The notes under the pieces were generated by a model. That model worked only from the letters and a program-made list of their open reading frames with translations. It did not search any database and was not told the origin of the DNA. DNA of 64,000 bases from positions 5,766,001-5,830,000 of the forward strand of contig JAOVFP010000006.1 of assembly GCA_025738555.1 (NCBI GenBank), written 5' to 3'. The stretch is from Cyathus striatus (Eukaryota; Basidiomycota; Agaricomycetes; Agaricales; Nidulariaceae). This document shows, piece after piece, positions 48,479-60,256 of the stretch. The stretch's first letter is position 1. Every line of letters starts with the position of its first letter. The position numbers and the translations under genes are program-made.

Positions 48479-49884
48479 GTTATACACTAATGGACTTAGC
48501 GGTGTCTTCACAGTAACACTTGAAGAGCAGAGATAAAGTAGTGGTGTTCTGGGTCTGAGGTGTTCTCAAAGAGGATAGAGGGGATTAGCCAGCTATATTG
48601 GATGATAGCTAAACTAAGATAAAGCTGAAGAAGCTTGATCAAAATACATGAGCTATTTATACAAAAGAAGCATGGTCTGTTTGCAGAAAGGTATGCTACT
48701 ATAAATAAAGTCTGTGACTTGCCATGACTCAGCAGAGGTCTATAAATAAATGTGCAGTAGGCTAATGTAAATTATCCAGAATTAAGAAATTGAGGTTTTC
48801 CTGATGCTCTCACTCATTCATAGTGTGTGCCATCTTCATATTCTCTGGGTTTGACTTCCTTGGCATCACATATATCTTTCAGAAATCTCATATACAATTC
48901 ATATTCAGTCTCTGAGTGCTGAAATGTGTAATGTCAAGGGGTGCATTTTTCTTCATTCACCAACTGCTGATTCCTTTGAGGGGGGAGGGGGGCATGTCAT
49001 GAAAACTGAAATTATCTTGCAAGATCCTAAGCCTTAATTCTCCTAGTAATATATTGTCAGGTAATTACAAGGCACAGGTGATGACTTCTCAATACATGTA
49101 CAAGGCATCATAAGATCCAAATAGTGCACAAGGCCAGTTATGACAACCAGGGTGTATCACAATTGATTTTATAACTTTCATAATCTTAAGTCTAGCTTCC
49201 AATATTATGATAATATTACTTATTCATTGTAAACCCTCACAGTATTAGCTCTGTAGCTGGACAGCTTATTTACTCTGTTTTTCTTTGCCCACAAATACTG
49301 CTACCTATCCTTGACCTATCCATCACAATATTGACAATATAACCCACAAAATATGAACTAATATTGTTAATAGTTTTTTTGCACAATTTTCTTGTTTGGA
49401 ACACTGGCTGGTGCAAGGCTGGTACATATTGCTAATCAACAACCAGTGGGGAGAAAGTGAGGATATAGACTGACAAAGACTGAATCTGGATTGACCAGGA
49501 TAAAGATCTCATCTAGACCTGGAACTTGCAGCATGCATGCCTAGACTGTGTAAGATCCAGCTTCAAGCTGACTAAAATAACCACCAGAAATGTATAAAAG
49601 AGCAACAAAACCTCTATTTGTTGTCACCTCAAGATTAGTAGGTTAGAGTTGTACTTGTAAGTAAGAAGCCAAAAAGGTAAGATGGGTAGGTGATTCAATG
49701 TAATGTATGTACTAACATAACAATAAGTGTAGTATTACTAGTTACTAGTCATAGTCATGTACTACATTGCAACACTGTATCTATGTTGAATTCAAACAGG
49801 GTGTCCTACAGCTGACCTTTATAAATCATCAAGTTCCATGCATAAAATGAAAAGAATGAAAATTTCGACATTTATTAGACAGTA

Positions 49885-50570
49885 CAGTCATCAACCATTA
49901 TACATGACAACAAAACTTGAAGCTGTGATTTCACATCATTTAGTACACATTATACCATAAAAATTGTACATATGGATAGACATAATCATATAGAATCGCT
50001 TTTTATAATTTTTACCACACTGTGTTTTAGTAGGGAGTGAACATTCACAAAATAGTTGAGGGGACTGAATTTTGATCAAAACCATGTGGTGTGACAGCTG
50101 CTGATGGCAATACTGTTTATTACAAAACACTTCAAAATTAAAGATTGCTGAAGTCCGGATCATTAATATAAACAAAACCCCCTTGTCTCGCAACACTGAG
50201 CACTTCAGATTTCTAGTGATATCAGAGAACATAGATGCACTTTACTCATGAAAACATTTATACAGGTTTATTACATTAAATAATAGCTGCTTATGTTATA
50301 AAAAGTTAAATCAAGTACCTTTATTGAGTAATACATGCCATGTATTTTTTGTAAATCTCATGTTTGGGGTAACTCTCCAGCTTAATTTATGTGTCATATA
50401 TCTATTTCAATATATATCTGTAAAAATACTGTTGGAACTCATTCCTAGGATACTAAGCCTCAAAATACAAAAAGAATTGTAGTGATAGTCATAGATTTGA
50501 GGTGAGGAGAAGCCAATCAGTCGGGTTTGTCACGTGAGGTGGGGGTGTCACGTTTGGTGGTTGATGACTG
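49885..50570. mobile_element. 686-bp mariner-type MITE, copy M2 (CpG-rich)
   Basis: CAGTCATCAACCA TIRs, TA duplicated (49883-49884, 50571-50572). Reverse-complement sibling of 27409-28093. It keeps CpGs in otherwise CpG-poor surroundings, so it arrived late. A 98-codon ORF inside has no domain. Confidence 0.9.
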
Positions 50571-50770
50571 TAATGTTATATATAAATAAAAGCCATTGTA
50601 TGGTGTGTATTTATTGTAAGACTCTGCAGCAAGCCTTACAATTCATTTAAGTATATAAGACATTTACATGGTATTTTAAGGCTCTCCACAAAGCCATAAA
50701 ACTCCATTTAAGGATCTGTGTTCAACAATATGCCTTGCAAGGTGAGTGATGCCTTAAGACCTTACAATAT

Positions 50771-52030
50771 GGGCTTACAAGAATTCCAGTTGAGGTTGAT
50801 TTCATTCAAGTGAAATCAAGTGATGTTTGAGTTGCAATCAAGTTACAATCCGAGATTCAAGTAACAAAAAAAAAAAAAAATTGAGTATGTAGTGATGCAT
50901 TTTTAATACATTCTTGTACTCTACATATCACCCCTCTGTCCCACCCCCCCACCCCCCATTTCCTTCAATGTTCTTGCCTTGTTCAAAATTTCCCATGCAT
51001 CTTCTCACCTTTGTCAATGTTTGCAATTGCTGTTATTGATATCCATCAATGCCATCATACTCACTTCCTCAAGGATGTCACACATATTGATGGGTGATCT
51101 GTTGATGGGCACCCTTCCTCATCATCATGCTCAACAGTGAGCAAGTAATTTCGCATTTTCTCACTCAATATTTACTCTTTTTCCTGAATCTTTTTGTATT
51201 ATCTTTTATATATTCTTCTTTATACAGTAGACTGTACCTTAGGTACTATATATATGGGTAATTTTATGAAAATGCGAAATAATCCAAATTTAAACTGTAG
51301 AATAATTTAAACTTTTGTACAATAAATCTTACAACTATAATTTAAACTTAAGGGAACGTCCAATAAATAAATAATATGTGCATGGGAAAATGAAAGCGGG
51401 GGGCAGGAACAATGAAATGATGAGATGATGAAGCATGGGGAAATCATAAGTGACAGCAGGCAATGCCAAAATGCGTGGGAAATATTGAGGATGAGTATTT
51501 AATGAAGGAAATACCATGGGAATTTTGAGAAGAAGGGTGGGCAGTGGTGAGTGGGAACTAAATATAATAAGCAGAGGTGTGGGAAATGATGAGCAGGAAG
51601 GTTGTCATGCAGCACATGAATAAGCGGAGGCATGGGAAACAATGAGCAGGAAGGTTGACATCCATCACAAACAATAAGTGGAGGTGTGGGAAACAATGAG
51701 TGGAAAGGTTGACATCAATCAAGCAATATAATAGTTAAGCAGAGGTGTGGGAAATAATGAGCAGGACATTAATGGACATAGCTGATAAGCACAGGCATGG
51801 GAAAGTTTGAGCAGGAGGGCAGATGAGAGTGAAGTACACAAGAAGTACAATTAAATTTATAATTGAGTGAGTTAAACAAGCAAATTCAAGTGACAGTCCA
51901 GAAATTCGAGTGACACATTTGAGTGAAAATTCAAGTAACAGTCAAGTTGCATTCAAGTAAGATTCAAGTGATATATTTTTCAAGTGACAACAATTTCACT
52001 CAAGTCACAATTCAAGTAGCATTAAAGTCT
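50771..52030. mobile_element. Element C: second relative of B
   Basis: Left terminus GGGCTTACAAGAATTCCAGT (50771) is identical to that of B over 20 bp. TTCAAGTGA/TTGAGTTGCA satellite tips (50805-50880; 51885-52025). Core 50930-51850 is homologous to B and A. The right terminus is degenerate; ACAATA beside both edges could be part of a target duplication. CpG-poor. Confidence 0.65.
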
Positions 52031-53094
52031 ACAATACACCTTAATCATTTGTGTGGCAAACTAGGTTTTCATGACACAGGTGCTAGTGGGAATGAAAGAG
52101 TTTGTACAATGATAACACAGATGGTGAATGTACATGAGAAAAGGGTTCTGAATTTGGAAGATGTTAATGGGAGTGGTACAAGAGATTTTGAACAGCTGGC
52201 AACTTGAAAATTTAAAGCTTGGGCTTGAAGCGTTGCCTTAAAATTTTAAAATTTTAAACTTTGCGTCACGTGGTACATTATCAAAAAATCAGTGTGGCAG
52301 CCAGACCATACTGTATAACTAAATAAAATTTAAAACACACTCCTCGTATGAAATTCTGACATTCTGAAGTCCTGACTCTATACTAATAGCTAATTTCGGG
52401 TCAACGATTTGTGGTGTGACCAACCTAAGATTTTGCCAAGAATTCATGCGTGACACATAACTCCCAGTGAAAGGTCGGTCTAGTGAATTCAAGTGACATC
52501 TAGCAGGATATAGGTCTCGGCAAGGTTGTGGACTCCATCTAGTGCTGTGGATGAAAACCTTGACAGTCCTACATGGCATATATGAGTCAGCACGGTGCGG
52601 GAAAACTTCAGTTAAGTGAAGTCTAAGAATATCTAGGGAGATCAGGTGTATTCGAGCGCAAACGGTATGGGACAAAGGACGTTGACAAATTTGGAATCTT
52701 TTAATGCAAGTCCGTCACGCTCGTCACACATATTCCCGCGCCTCGTATTTTTCCCGCGCATTGCATTTGTCACGCGCGTCACGTTCGTCACACATTTTCC
52801 CGCGCCCCGTATTTTTCCCGCGCATTGCATTTGTCACGTTCTTCACGCGCGTCACACTCGTCACACATATTCCCGCGCTTCGCATTTGTCACATACTTCC
52901 CGCGTGTCACATTTGTCACATATATTCCCGCGCTTCACATCTGTCACATATTTCCTGTGCGTCACGTTCGTCACATATATTCCCGCGCATCACATTCGTC
53001 CTGCCCGTCACGTCTGTCACGCATATTCCCGCGCATCAATTCACCATACATTTCCCACACATCATATTTGTGACAATTTTCACGCGCGTCACGT

Positions 53095-53304
53095 TTGTCA
53101 CGCTTTAGCGCGTTTGTCACGCTTTAGCGCGTTTGTCACGCTTTAGCGCGTTTGTCACGCTTTAGCGCGTTTGTCACGCTTTAGCGCGTTTGTCACGCTT
53201 TAGCGCGTTTGTCACGCTTTAGCGCGTTTGTCACGCTTTAGCGCGTTTGTCACGCTTTAGCGCGTTTGTCACGCTTTAGCGCGTTTGTCACGCTTTAGCG
53301 CGTT
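53095..53304. repeat. Eleven perfect 19-bp tandem repeats
   Basis: GTTTGTCACGCTTTAGCGC repeated without change; CTTTAGCG occurs at exact 19-bp steps from 53103 to 53293. Each unit has a small dyad CGCT-TT-AGCG. The partner at about 40505-40605 has only four to five units with CpG losses; the inverted arm has one (about 54875-54900). Confidence 0.97.
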
Positions 53305-55429
53305 TGTCATGCTTTCATGCGCGTCACGCGTCACGTTTGTCACATTCTTTATGAGCATTGCGCTTTTATGAATGTCACACATCTCACATCTATTTGTCAC
53401 GCATTTCACACATGTCACACGTGTCACGTCTTTGAGGCGCGTCACGCCGTGACGATCTGTATACATGTCACACTTTTCACATATGTTACATATATCATTT
53501 TTTAAAATCCATCATGTGTTCATGCATGTAACATTTTTCAAATGCATTGCAACTTTTCACAAATATGATGCTTTTGAATCACATTATATTTTTCTGTCTG
53601 TCATGAGAGTGGAGTAAGAATTTAATAGTATAGAGTCAATTAATTATATATGCAGAGGAAACAAAATGAACTTGTAGAAGTGGAGATTGTAACATGGAAA
53701 ATAACAATTAGATAGTTATAGAAGTGTGGTAGTAATAAGAAACAAGAATGAAAAATGTAGAGTGTATATGTAGTTGAAGTCCTACCCCACTGACAGAGCA
53801 TGAGAAATTTGGAAATGGGATGATATGATGTTTAATAATCAGGTCTAGAGATGTAATGAAATGACAAAGTAAAAACTATAATGGTTAGTCTGGATATGAG
53901 AGATCATGAGATCATATGATAGAAATGAATGTTTTGGAAATATTTAACAACTGAACAGAAAAGGACATACTGAAAGAACTACATATGGATAAAAAATCTG
54001 AAAGAATAGTGAGTATATGTGATTCCACATCACATCAAACTCACATGTCTCAGTTATTAAATAATCATGATTCTTGCATTAACCATTGGTTATTCTTATA
54101 TCTTCTACTCACATTATTAAGTCACATATATGCTTACTCTATATGATTACATGACACTTCTACACTGTCATATGTGTTCACATCTCTGAATTATGTTATA
54201 TAGTTTTTTTAGTATTAGTATCCATTTGGTCATTACTTGCTTGTCTATTCTTTAATTTAGTGTCAACTAGATCATCACCTTCTTTTCTTCTTGTTCTCTT
54301 TTCAGAAGGACTATTTTGTCTTTTCTCCTTTCTTCCCTAAGAAAAACTTACTATCATTTTTCTGTAGTCATGTGCAGTATTGTCATACAGGGTTTGAATC
54401 AATGACTGACTTGTCAATGCAAGAGGCTGAATTACACTGCTAAGTAATGAGATATGGGTTAAATGTGGCATCACTGAGTGCTCTGATTCCTTGGATATGA
54501 AAGGTACAGAACATTTTTCATTATAGACCTGTTGGAACCCCATCAACATGTCACAATCATGATACACATGCAAGTATAATGTGCTTGAAATGTATTATAC
54601 ATCTCAAAGATGTGACATAAGTAATGCTTATGATGTGTGTGAAAGCATGATGTAAGTCCCAAAGACATGATGAATATGATGCATGTACAAATCATAAGAA
54701 ACAGATGTGACTTATGTGACATGCATGCAGATCGTCACAGCGTGACGTGCCCCAAAGACGTGACACGTGTGACGAGGATGAAATGCGTGACAAATAGATG
54801 TGAGATGTGTGACATTCATAAAAGCGCAATGCTCATAAAGAATATGACAAACGTGATGTGTGATGCGCATGAAAGCGTGACAAACGCGCTAAAGCGTGAC
54901 AAGTGCAATATATGCGTAGTGTGGGAGAATTGTGACAAACGTGACGCGCGTGAAAATTGTCACAAATATGATGTGTGGGAAATGTACGGTGAATTGATGC
55001 GCGGGAATATGCGTGACAGACATGACGGGCAGGATGAATGTGATGCGCGGGAATATATGTGACGAACGTGACGCACAGGAAATATGTGACAGATGTGAAG
55101 CGCGGGAATATATGTGACAAATGTGACACGCGGGAAGTATGTGACAAATGCGAAGCGCGGGAATATGTGTGACGAGTGTGACGCGCGTGAAGAACGTGAC
55201 AAATGCAATGCGCGGGAAAAATACGGGGCGCGGGAAAATGTGTGACGAACGTGACGCGCGTGACAAATGCAATGCGCGGGAAAAATACGAGGCGCGGGAA
55301 TATGTGTGACGAACGTGACGCGCGTGAATAACGTGACAAATGCGAAGCGTGGGAAATATGTAAAGCGCAGGTCAACTAGTAATCGGTAATAGCAAATCAT
55401 AAGGGAAAAGCATACATAATACTATTAAT

Positions 55430-56740
55430 AATAATAGGAAGTATAAAGTAATGAGCACTTATGAGTATACATAATATTAATACAATAGTAATAGGAAACA
55501 TAAATTAATGAGTACTTATGAGTACACATTATACCATTAAATAATAATAGGAAGCCTTACAGTAATAATAGAGAACATAAAGTAATGAGTACTTATGAGT
55601 ACACATACTAGTATTACAATAATAATATGAAACACAATGTAATGAGTACTTATGAGTATGCATATTACTATTACAATAACAATATAAAACATAATGTAAT
55701 GAGTACTAATGAGTACACATACTAGTATTACAATAATAATATGAAACACAATGTAATGAGTACTTATGAGTATGCATATTACTATTACAATAACAATAGG
55801 AAACACAATGTAATGAGTACTTATGAGTACACATAATAGTATTACAATAACAATAGGAAACATAATGTAATGAGTACTTATGAGTATGCATATTACTATT
55901 ACAATAACAATAGGAAACACAATGTAATGAGTACTTATGAGTATGCATAATAGTATTACAACAACAATAGGAAACATAAAGTAATGAGTACTTATGAGTA
56001 TGCATTATAGTATTACAATAATAATAGGAAACATAAAGTAATGAGTACTTATGAGTACACATAATAGTATTACAATAACAATAGGAAATATAAAGTAATG
56101 AGTACTTATGAGTACACATAATAGTATTACAATAACAGTAGGAAATATAAAGTAATGAGTACTTATGAGTACACATAATAGTATTACAATAACAATAAGG
56201 AATATAAAGTAATGAGTACTTATGAGTACACATAATAGTATTACAATAACAATAAGGAATATAAAGTAATGAGTACTTATGAGTACACATAATAGTATTA
56301 CAATAACAATAGGAAATATAAAGTAATGAGTACTTATGAGTACATATAATAGTATTACAATAACAATAAGGAATATAAAGTAATGAGTACTTATGAGTAC
56401 ATATAATAGTATTACAATAACAATAAGGAATGTAAAGTAATGAGTACTTATGAGTACACATAATAGTATTACAATAACAATAAGGAATGTAAAGTAATGA
56501 GTACTTATGAGTACACATAATAGTATTACAATAACAATAGGAAATATAAAGTAATGAGTACTTATGAGTACACATAATAGTATTCAATAACAATAAGGAA
56601 TATAAAGTAATGAGTACTTATGAGTACACATAATACTATTACAATAACAATAGGGAATGTGAAGTAATGAGTACTTATGAGTACACATAATACAATTGTA
56701 ATAATTGTAAGAAGCACAAAGTAATGAGTTTTTATGAGTA
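55430..56740. repeat. 57-bp minisatellite, about 23 copies
   Basis: Same unit as at 42590-43375. Copies are nearly uniform from 56030 onward and more varied before that. Fifty-seven is a multiple of three, so minus-strand ORFs (up to 295 codons, repeating THKYSLLYI) are open by periodicity; not a gene. Confidence 0.93.
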
Positions 56741-56747
56741 ATCTGTA

Positions 56748-56806
56748 CTCATTTAAGCTCGACGTTTTATGATATTTCATATCATAAAACGTCGAGCTTA
56801 AATGAG
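56748..56806. repeat. Perfect 26-bp hairpin near element end
   Basis: Arms CTCATTTAAGCTCGACGTTT + TATGAT and their exact complement, loop of 7 nt. It lies immediately before the terminus. In the 43.4-kb copy the same hairpin has several mismatches. Confidence 0.95.
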
Positions 56807-56826
56807 AAATTTGGCTGATACTTATG

Positions 56827-57354
56827 GGTGGCTAGCGTTCAGGTGTTGGCGGTGGGGTGGGGTGTGATGTGTGTGTGCGAGATGAGGACACTTTTGCTTG
56901 GTATGTGGTATTCAAAATGTCTATAGAGTTTACAGTGAGTCATTAATAATGCAAACATCATATTTATAGCTGCACACGTAGTAGTTACATAGAGGTTCTC
57001 GTTTAGGTTCACATTTTGTATTGGTAGTCTGTAGATATCTTTCCAATATATGTTATTTTTGGTTCTACAATTCCACCGTGAACACGAGACGCTAAACGAC
57101 AATTATTCAATATATGCCTAGATTGAGATGAAAAAGACCATGGATGTTGCTATAGCAAGCTATGCCTCCCTAGAGAAGATAGCTAAAGAAATACTAACAT
57201 TTTCTGGATTTGCGACTAGACTGGATAAGCTTCGATGTCACTAGGAAAAAAATCTAGGTATTCTCATTTTTATATGTGTATCTAGTCATATCTAGGCTCT
57301 AGATTTCACTAGACTATATGTGATGTCCCTAGATGGCAGTACTTTACGCTCCCC
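56827..57354. other. Unassigned DNA
   Basis: CpG-normal up to about 57110, then scattered CTAGA/TCTAG motifs (57130-57340). An 87-codon minus ORF is unrecognised. Confidence 0.5.
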
Positions 57355-57600
57355 CCCCCAGTCCATCCGGACTCCGGACGGACTCAATATAGTCCGGATA
57401 GTCCGGGTGGAGTCCGGCGGAGTCCTGATGGAATCTGGTGGAGTCCGGGTGGAGTCCAGGTGGAGTCCAGTGAAGTCCGGCGGAGTCCGGGTGGAGTCCG
57501 GATGGAGTCCTGATGGAATAGATATTGTCCTGATAACATCCTGCTGGAATATAAGAAGTCCTGATGGAGTCCTGGTGGAGTCCTGATGGACTTTGTATTT
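57355..57600. repeat. GGAGTCCGG-type short tandem repeats
   Basis: About 15 units of GGAGTCC(G/T/A)G(G/A)(T/C)G(G) at 12-15 bp spacing. Later units read GGAGTCCTGATG, replacing CCGG. An 88-codon ORF (57320-57586) translates it as VESGG repeats; not called. Confidence 0.85.
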
Positions 57601-57639
57601 TTAAAGTAAGTTCTGTTTAAGACTCAGGTGTATTTTCCC

Positions 57640-58001
57640 ACACCTATTGATAACATACTATCTCACTACTACATCTTTGCTACTACTACTATTCTTTACT
57701 ACATTTTCCCACACTCTTCAGTACATGCTACCACTACTATTCTTTACTACATTTTCCCACACCCTTCAGTACATGCTATCACTACTACTCTTTACTACAT
57801 TTTCCCACACCCTTCAGTACTGATAGCATACTATCTCCCTACCACATCTTCCTATGCCTCTTCTACAATATTTTCCCACACCTATTATTCTCCTACCAGA
57901 TATCTCTGTACTACATTTGTACCACATTTTCTGACACATCTTCTACCATATTTCCCACACCTATTATTTCTGATGCCTCTTCTACCACATCTTCCAATGC
58001 T
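57640..58001. repeat. Degenerate ~55-bp tandem repeats
   Basis: CACTACTAC...TTTACTACATTTTCCCACAC(C)CTTCAGTACATGCTA recurs about three times closely (57660-57820), then decays into TTCTACCA(C)AT(C)TTCC units to about 58000. Confidence 0.8.
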
Positions 58002-60207
58002 TCTACAACAGACCATCATCATGTTCAAAATCTTCACTAATAATACTAAAGTTTTGGCTGTTCTGCCGTTTTATTACTTGTTGAGTATGATAAAAGATCA
58101 TAGAATGTATGAACCAATTAAAGTTGCTTGGAGTCATACGTTTCATAATAGATTCAAACCCACCAAGCCATGAATTTAGTTGTTCACAGGCTTGTGTATT
58201 GAATGCTCATTTGTGATATCTTTCACCATTTCTGTCTTGTGCAATATAAACAAGGTTTGGTGCAGAACCATCTTGTGGTGCTGGATTACACCACTTTCTA
58301 CAAAGATAATCATCTGAGCGGTGATTTGTATAGTGATAGCCATCTACTACAAAGCAGCTACTTTTAAACCAATCTACCCAACTTCCATTTGCAACTGCTG
58401 TTGAAGAAGTTTACATGCCTTATCAATACATATATAATCTGGTCTTAATTCTTCATCAGGAAAAACATCTTCTAAGAACTTAAGTATATTGGTTGTTGAC
58501 TCCGACTTCACAAACTTTGTCCATGCAATTACAGCACCACATGGAGCACATATTGTTTCTACACAATAATAGTGAGAGGCACTAAAATAATGAGATTTCT
58601 TTGGAATATTGGTATCTGACTCATCATGAGGCTGCTGAACACGTCTTCCTCGGTTTTTATTCCAAGGTGGATTTTCAGCTGGTTTGCGAAGCATTCTTTG
58701 TGCACCATTTAAATAATCTGAACTATGTTCTAAATTATATTTATGCCACATTTCCTGGTGCTCATTGCAAGCTTGTGTATTTTCTATCTTTTGATTTTGA
58801 CAGTCACGAACACAGCATCTTGCTCCAAATTCTTGGTTGTGAACATCACAAAATACACCTCCTCTATGGTTTACAAGAGTATTGGAACAATTGTCATATG
58901 CACAGTGCTTAAAATATGTATTAGTATAATATTGTTTAGTTTTAGTTGTGCATTACCTGTGGTCCCATAACAATCCCATCAATTACTACCATTTTAACTG
59001 TTGCACTCTCATTTGGTAGTGAGTCTTGAGTTTCTCTATAAGGCTGTGTACACTCTAAGCAGCTGTGATTATGTGATGCACATATTTTTCCATTTTCACC
59101 TAACCTTGCAAATGCTTCTTCTGTTAATGCAGTAATTGAAAGTCCATCAAGACTAATAAAATTAACACCAGATCCTGCAGAAACCATGCGTATTGATTCA
59201 TGTATAAAAGCCTCCCAGACTTGTCTTCGGCTTATTTCCTTTCCATTTCCAAAACTGTTGTTCCAATATTCCATATATGCTGCAGCAGATGCATGAAAGC
59301 TATATATACCATTCAGAACACCTTGAGAAAATGCCCTATCTACCCATAGTTTTTTTCCTACTTTCAGATATTTAGCAGAGTTTAAATGAACCATATAATA
59401 TCCCTGTTTTTCATCGTAGGCTCGTTCATGTTCTGCAGAATATAATGTTTTACATTTTTCACAAACACCTGATACTACATAAGCATGTTCAAATATTTTT
59501 GAGCCTTTAATTAATGTTGCTTTAGGTACATCTCTAACTTTAGTATGCACATGTAGTGCCCGTCCTTTACAGCTCCGTGTCTCACACTCTGCAGCTATAG
59601 GACATATTATATGAACAGGATCAATACTAGCATGAGATACAGGTTTCAGTTGACCTTCAAAAACTTTCCTCTCCTGATTGAAAGGATACAAGTTCAGAAG
59701 TCTTGCCATTTCATTTAATTTAGTGCCTAACAAAATAGATCTGCCTGTTCGAGTTGTGTGTTCATTAATTTCATAATCTTCAAAGAGATCATCTGAGTCC
59801 ATGCCAATTTTTTCCTGAATAGCTCTAGTCAGTAATCTAATCCATGCAGTTGCATCAACATTTTTTTCTCCTATTAACTTTGCATTCTGCTGTCTTGCAT
59901 GAAGACTCAACAAATCAACATTATCAATCATAGAGAACAATATAACCAATGTGGCAGAAAGTGTGATATTGGAACCAAAATTTGACAGAATAAATTTACT
60001 GAATACATCAAATGTGATGTTAGGAAATGATTGTTCTCCTGCTGCAAGTACTGGTTGAATAAAAATAAATAGAACTAGTATTGCACTTGGGAGCCATTGA
60101 AATAGCCAAATTATTAATAACCAGAATAAAATATGTTGAGTGATTTCTGGCATGAATATAGCCCATATACAGGTTAAGCACCACAGATATGTCTCAAAGG
60201 TTACCAT
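58002..60207 (-). pseudogene. KDZ-associated CxC5/CxC6 cysteine-cluster protein, broken
   Basis: Exon 1 (60207-58957) runs from a hydrophobic N-terminus through TTRTGRSILLGTKLNEMARL to the CxC5 region (ICPIAAECETRSCKG, VSGVCEKCKTLYSAEHE), then WVDRAFSQGVLNGIYSFHAS and ICASHNHSC. A 49-bp intron (58908-58956) leads to exon 2 with the CxC6 region (HCAYDNCSN, FCDVHNQEFGARCCVRDCQN, ACNEH) and SASHYYCVETICAPCG, DYICIDKACKLL, VVDGYHYTNH, LCRKWCNPAP, NTQACEQLNSWLGGFE. Breaks: a frameshift at about 58400 and TGA where the family has Arg before AFNTQACEQLN (CGA to TGA). CxC5/CxC6 proteins are linked to KDZ transposons in basidiomycetes; biochemical role unknown. The true start may lie further 5'. Confidence 0.85.
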
Positions 60208-60256
60208 CCAACTGAAAAATCATATTGTAAACTATTACAATTTGAGTTCAATATAC

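Larger units (their letters stand above)
45123..48806. mobile_element. 3.7-kb TIR element carrying captured host DNA
   Basis: Inverted ends CATCAGGAAAA (45123-45133 and 48796-48806). The uninterrupted site in copy 1 (ACTGACCCTCACTC, 18501-18514) shows only a CT dinucleotide may be duplicated. Contents: a possible LTR with polypurine tract (45300-45993), a ribosomal protein L4 gene piece (46283-46900), unassigned DNA (46901-48090) and a solo LTR (48091-48478). No transposase. The boundary is defined by comparison with copy 1, so extent is more secure than superfamily. Confidence 0.65.
39940..48970 (-). pseudogene. Unknown gene, copy 2, decayed and fragmented
   Basis: Counterpart of the 13071-18610 gene. 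Preserved pieces are the charged C-terminal exon (about 40408-39940; ...CLKSGHAPVNDSITEE..., ...RGTKSQLGYTFN...), the Ser/Pro block (44763-44577) and the 5' exons with the GGQ-LAAL block (45120-44764) and start region (48970-48807). The segment equivalent to 13528-14021 is gone and replaced by the satellite-armed element and unrelated DNA. One intron donor is canonical here (GTATAA near 44870) where copy 1 has GC. Arg codons are often His/Cys/Gln/stop through CpG loss. Confidence 0.65.
48995..52076. mobile_element. 3.1-kb TIR element (TGTCATGAAAAC) with nested insertions
   Basis: Inverted ends TGTCATGAAAAC (48995-49006) and GTTTTCATGACA (52065-52076); CA flanks both sides and is single in copy 1 (GGGCAGGTGCCG, about 18698). 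Contains the M2 MITE (49885-50570) and element C (50771-52030). The rest (49007-49884 and 50573-50770) is CpG-poor with no ORF of note. Confidence 0.7.
39855..52465. repeat. Segmental duplication, copy 2 (CpG-depleted, expanded)
   Basis: Collinear with 13000-19060 but enlarged about twofold by insertions at 40409-43465, 45123-48806 and 48995-52076. Between 13085 and 13527 I count about 27 CpGs in copy 1; essentially all are TpG, CpA or lost here. From about 52225 to 52465 CpGs are retained again. Confidence 0.9.
52712..56826. mobile_element. Satellite-armed GTCAC element, long CpG-rich copy
   Basis: Order: left arm of GTCACGC/TTCCCGCGC units (52712-53095); an exact 19-bp array (53095-53304); further GTCAC units to 53500; a unique middle (53500-54650) shared with 40860-41880; an inverted right arm (54690-55375); a 57-bp array (55430-56740); a perfect hairpin (56748-56806); terminus TTTGGCTGATACTTATGG. 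The arms could pair over about 0.7 kb. Very CpG-rich (GCGCG, CGCG). No transposase is visible: the middle has only short ORFs (78 codons at 54337-54573, minus). Hairpin plus one-sided terminus is not a standard TIR layout and it lacks a Helitron CTRR end, so the superfamily is open. Confidence 0.7.

Noticed and set aside
55537..56593. A 295-codon minus-strand ORF
   Set aside because: Same 57-bp array; every frame of the array repeats and no homologous protein pattern is seen.
56740..56826. Helitron 3' end (hairpin near terminus)
   Set aside because: There is no CTRR after the hairpin, and no Rep/helicase sequence is visible.
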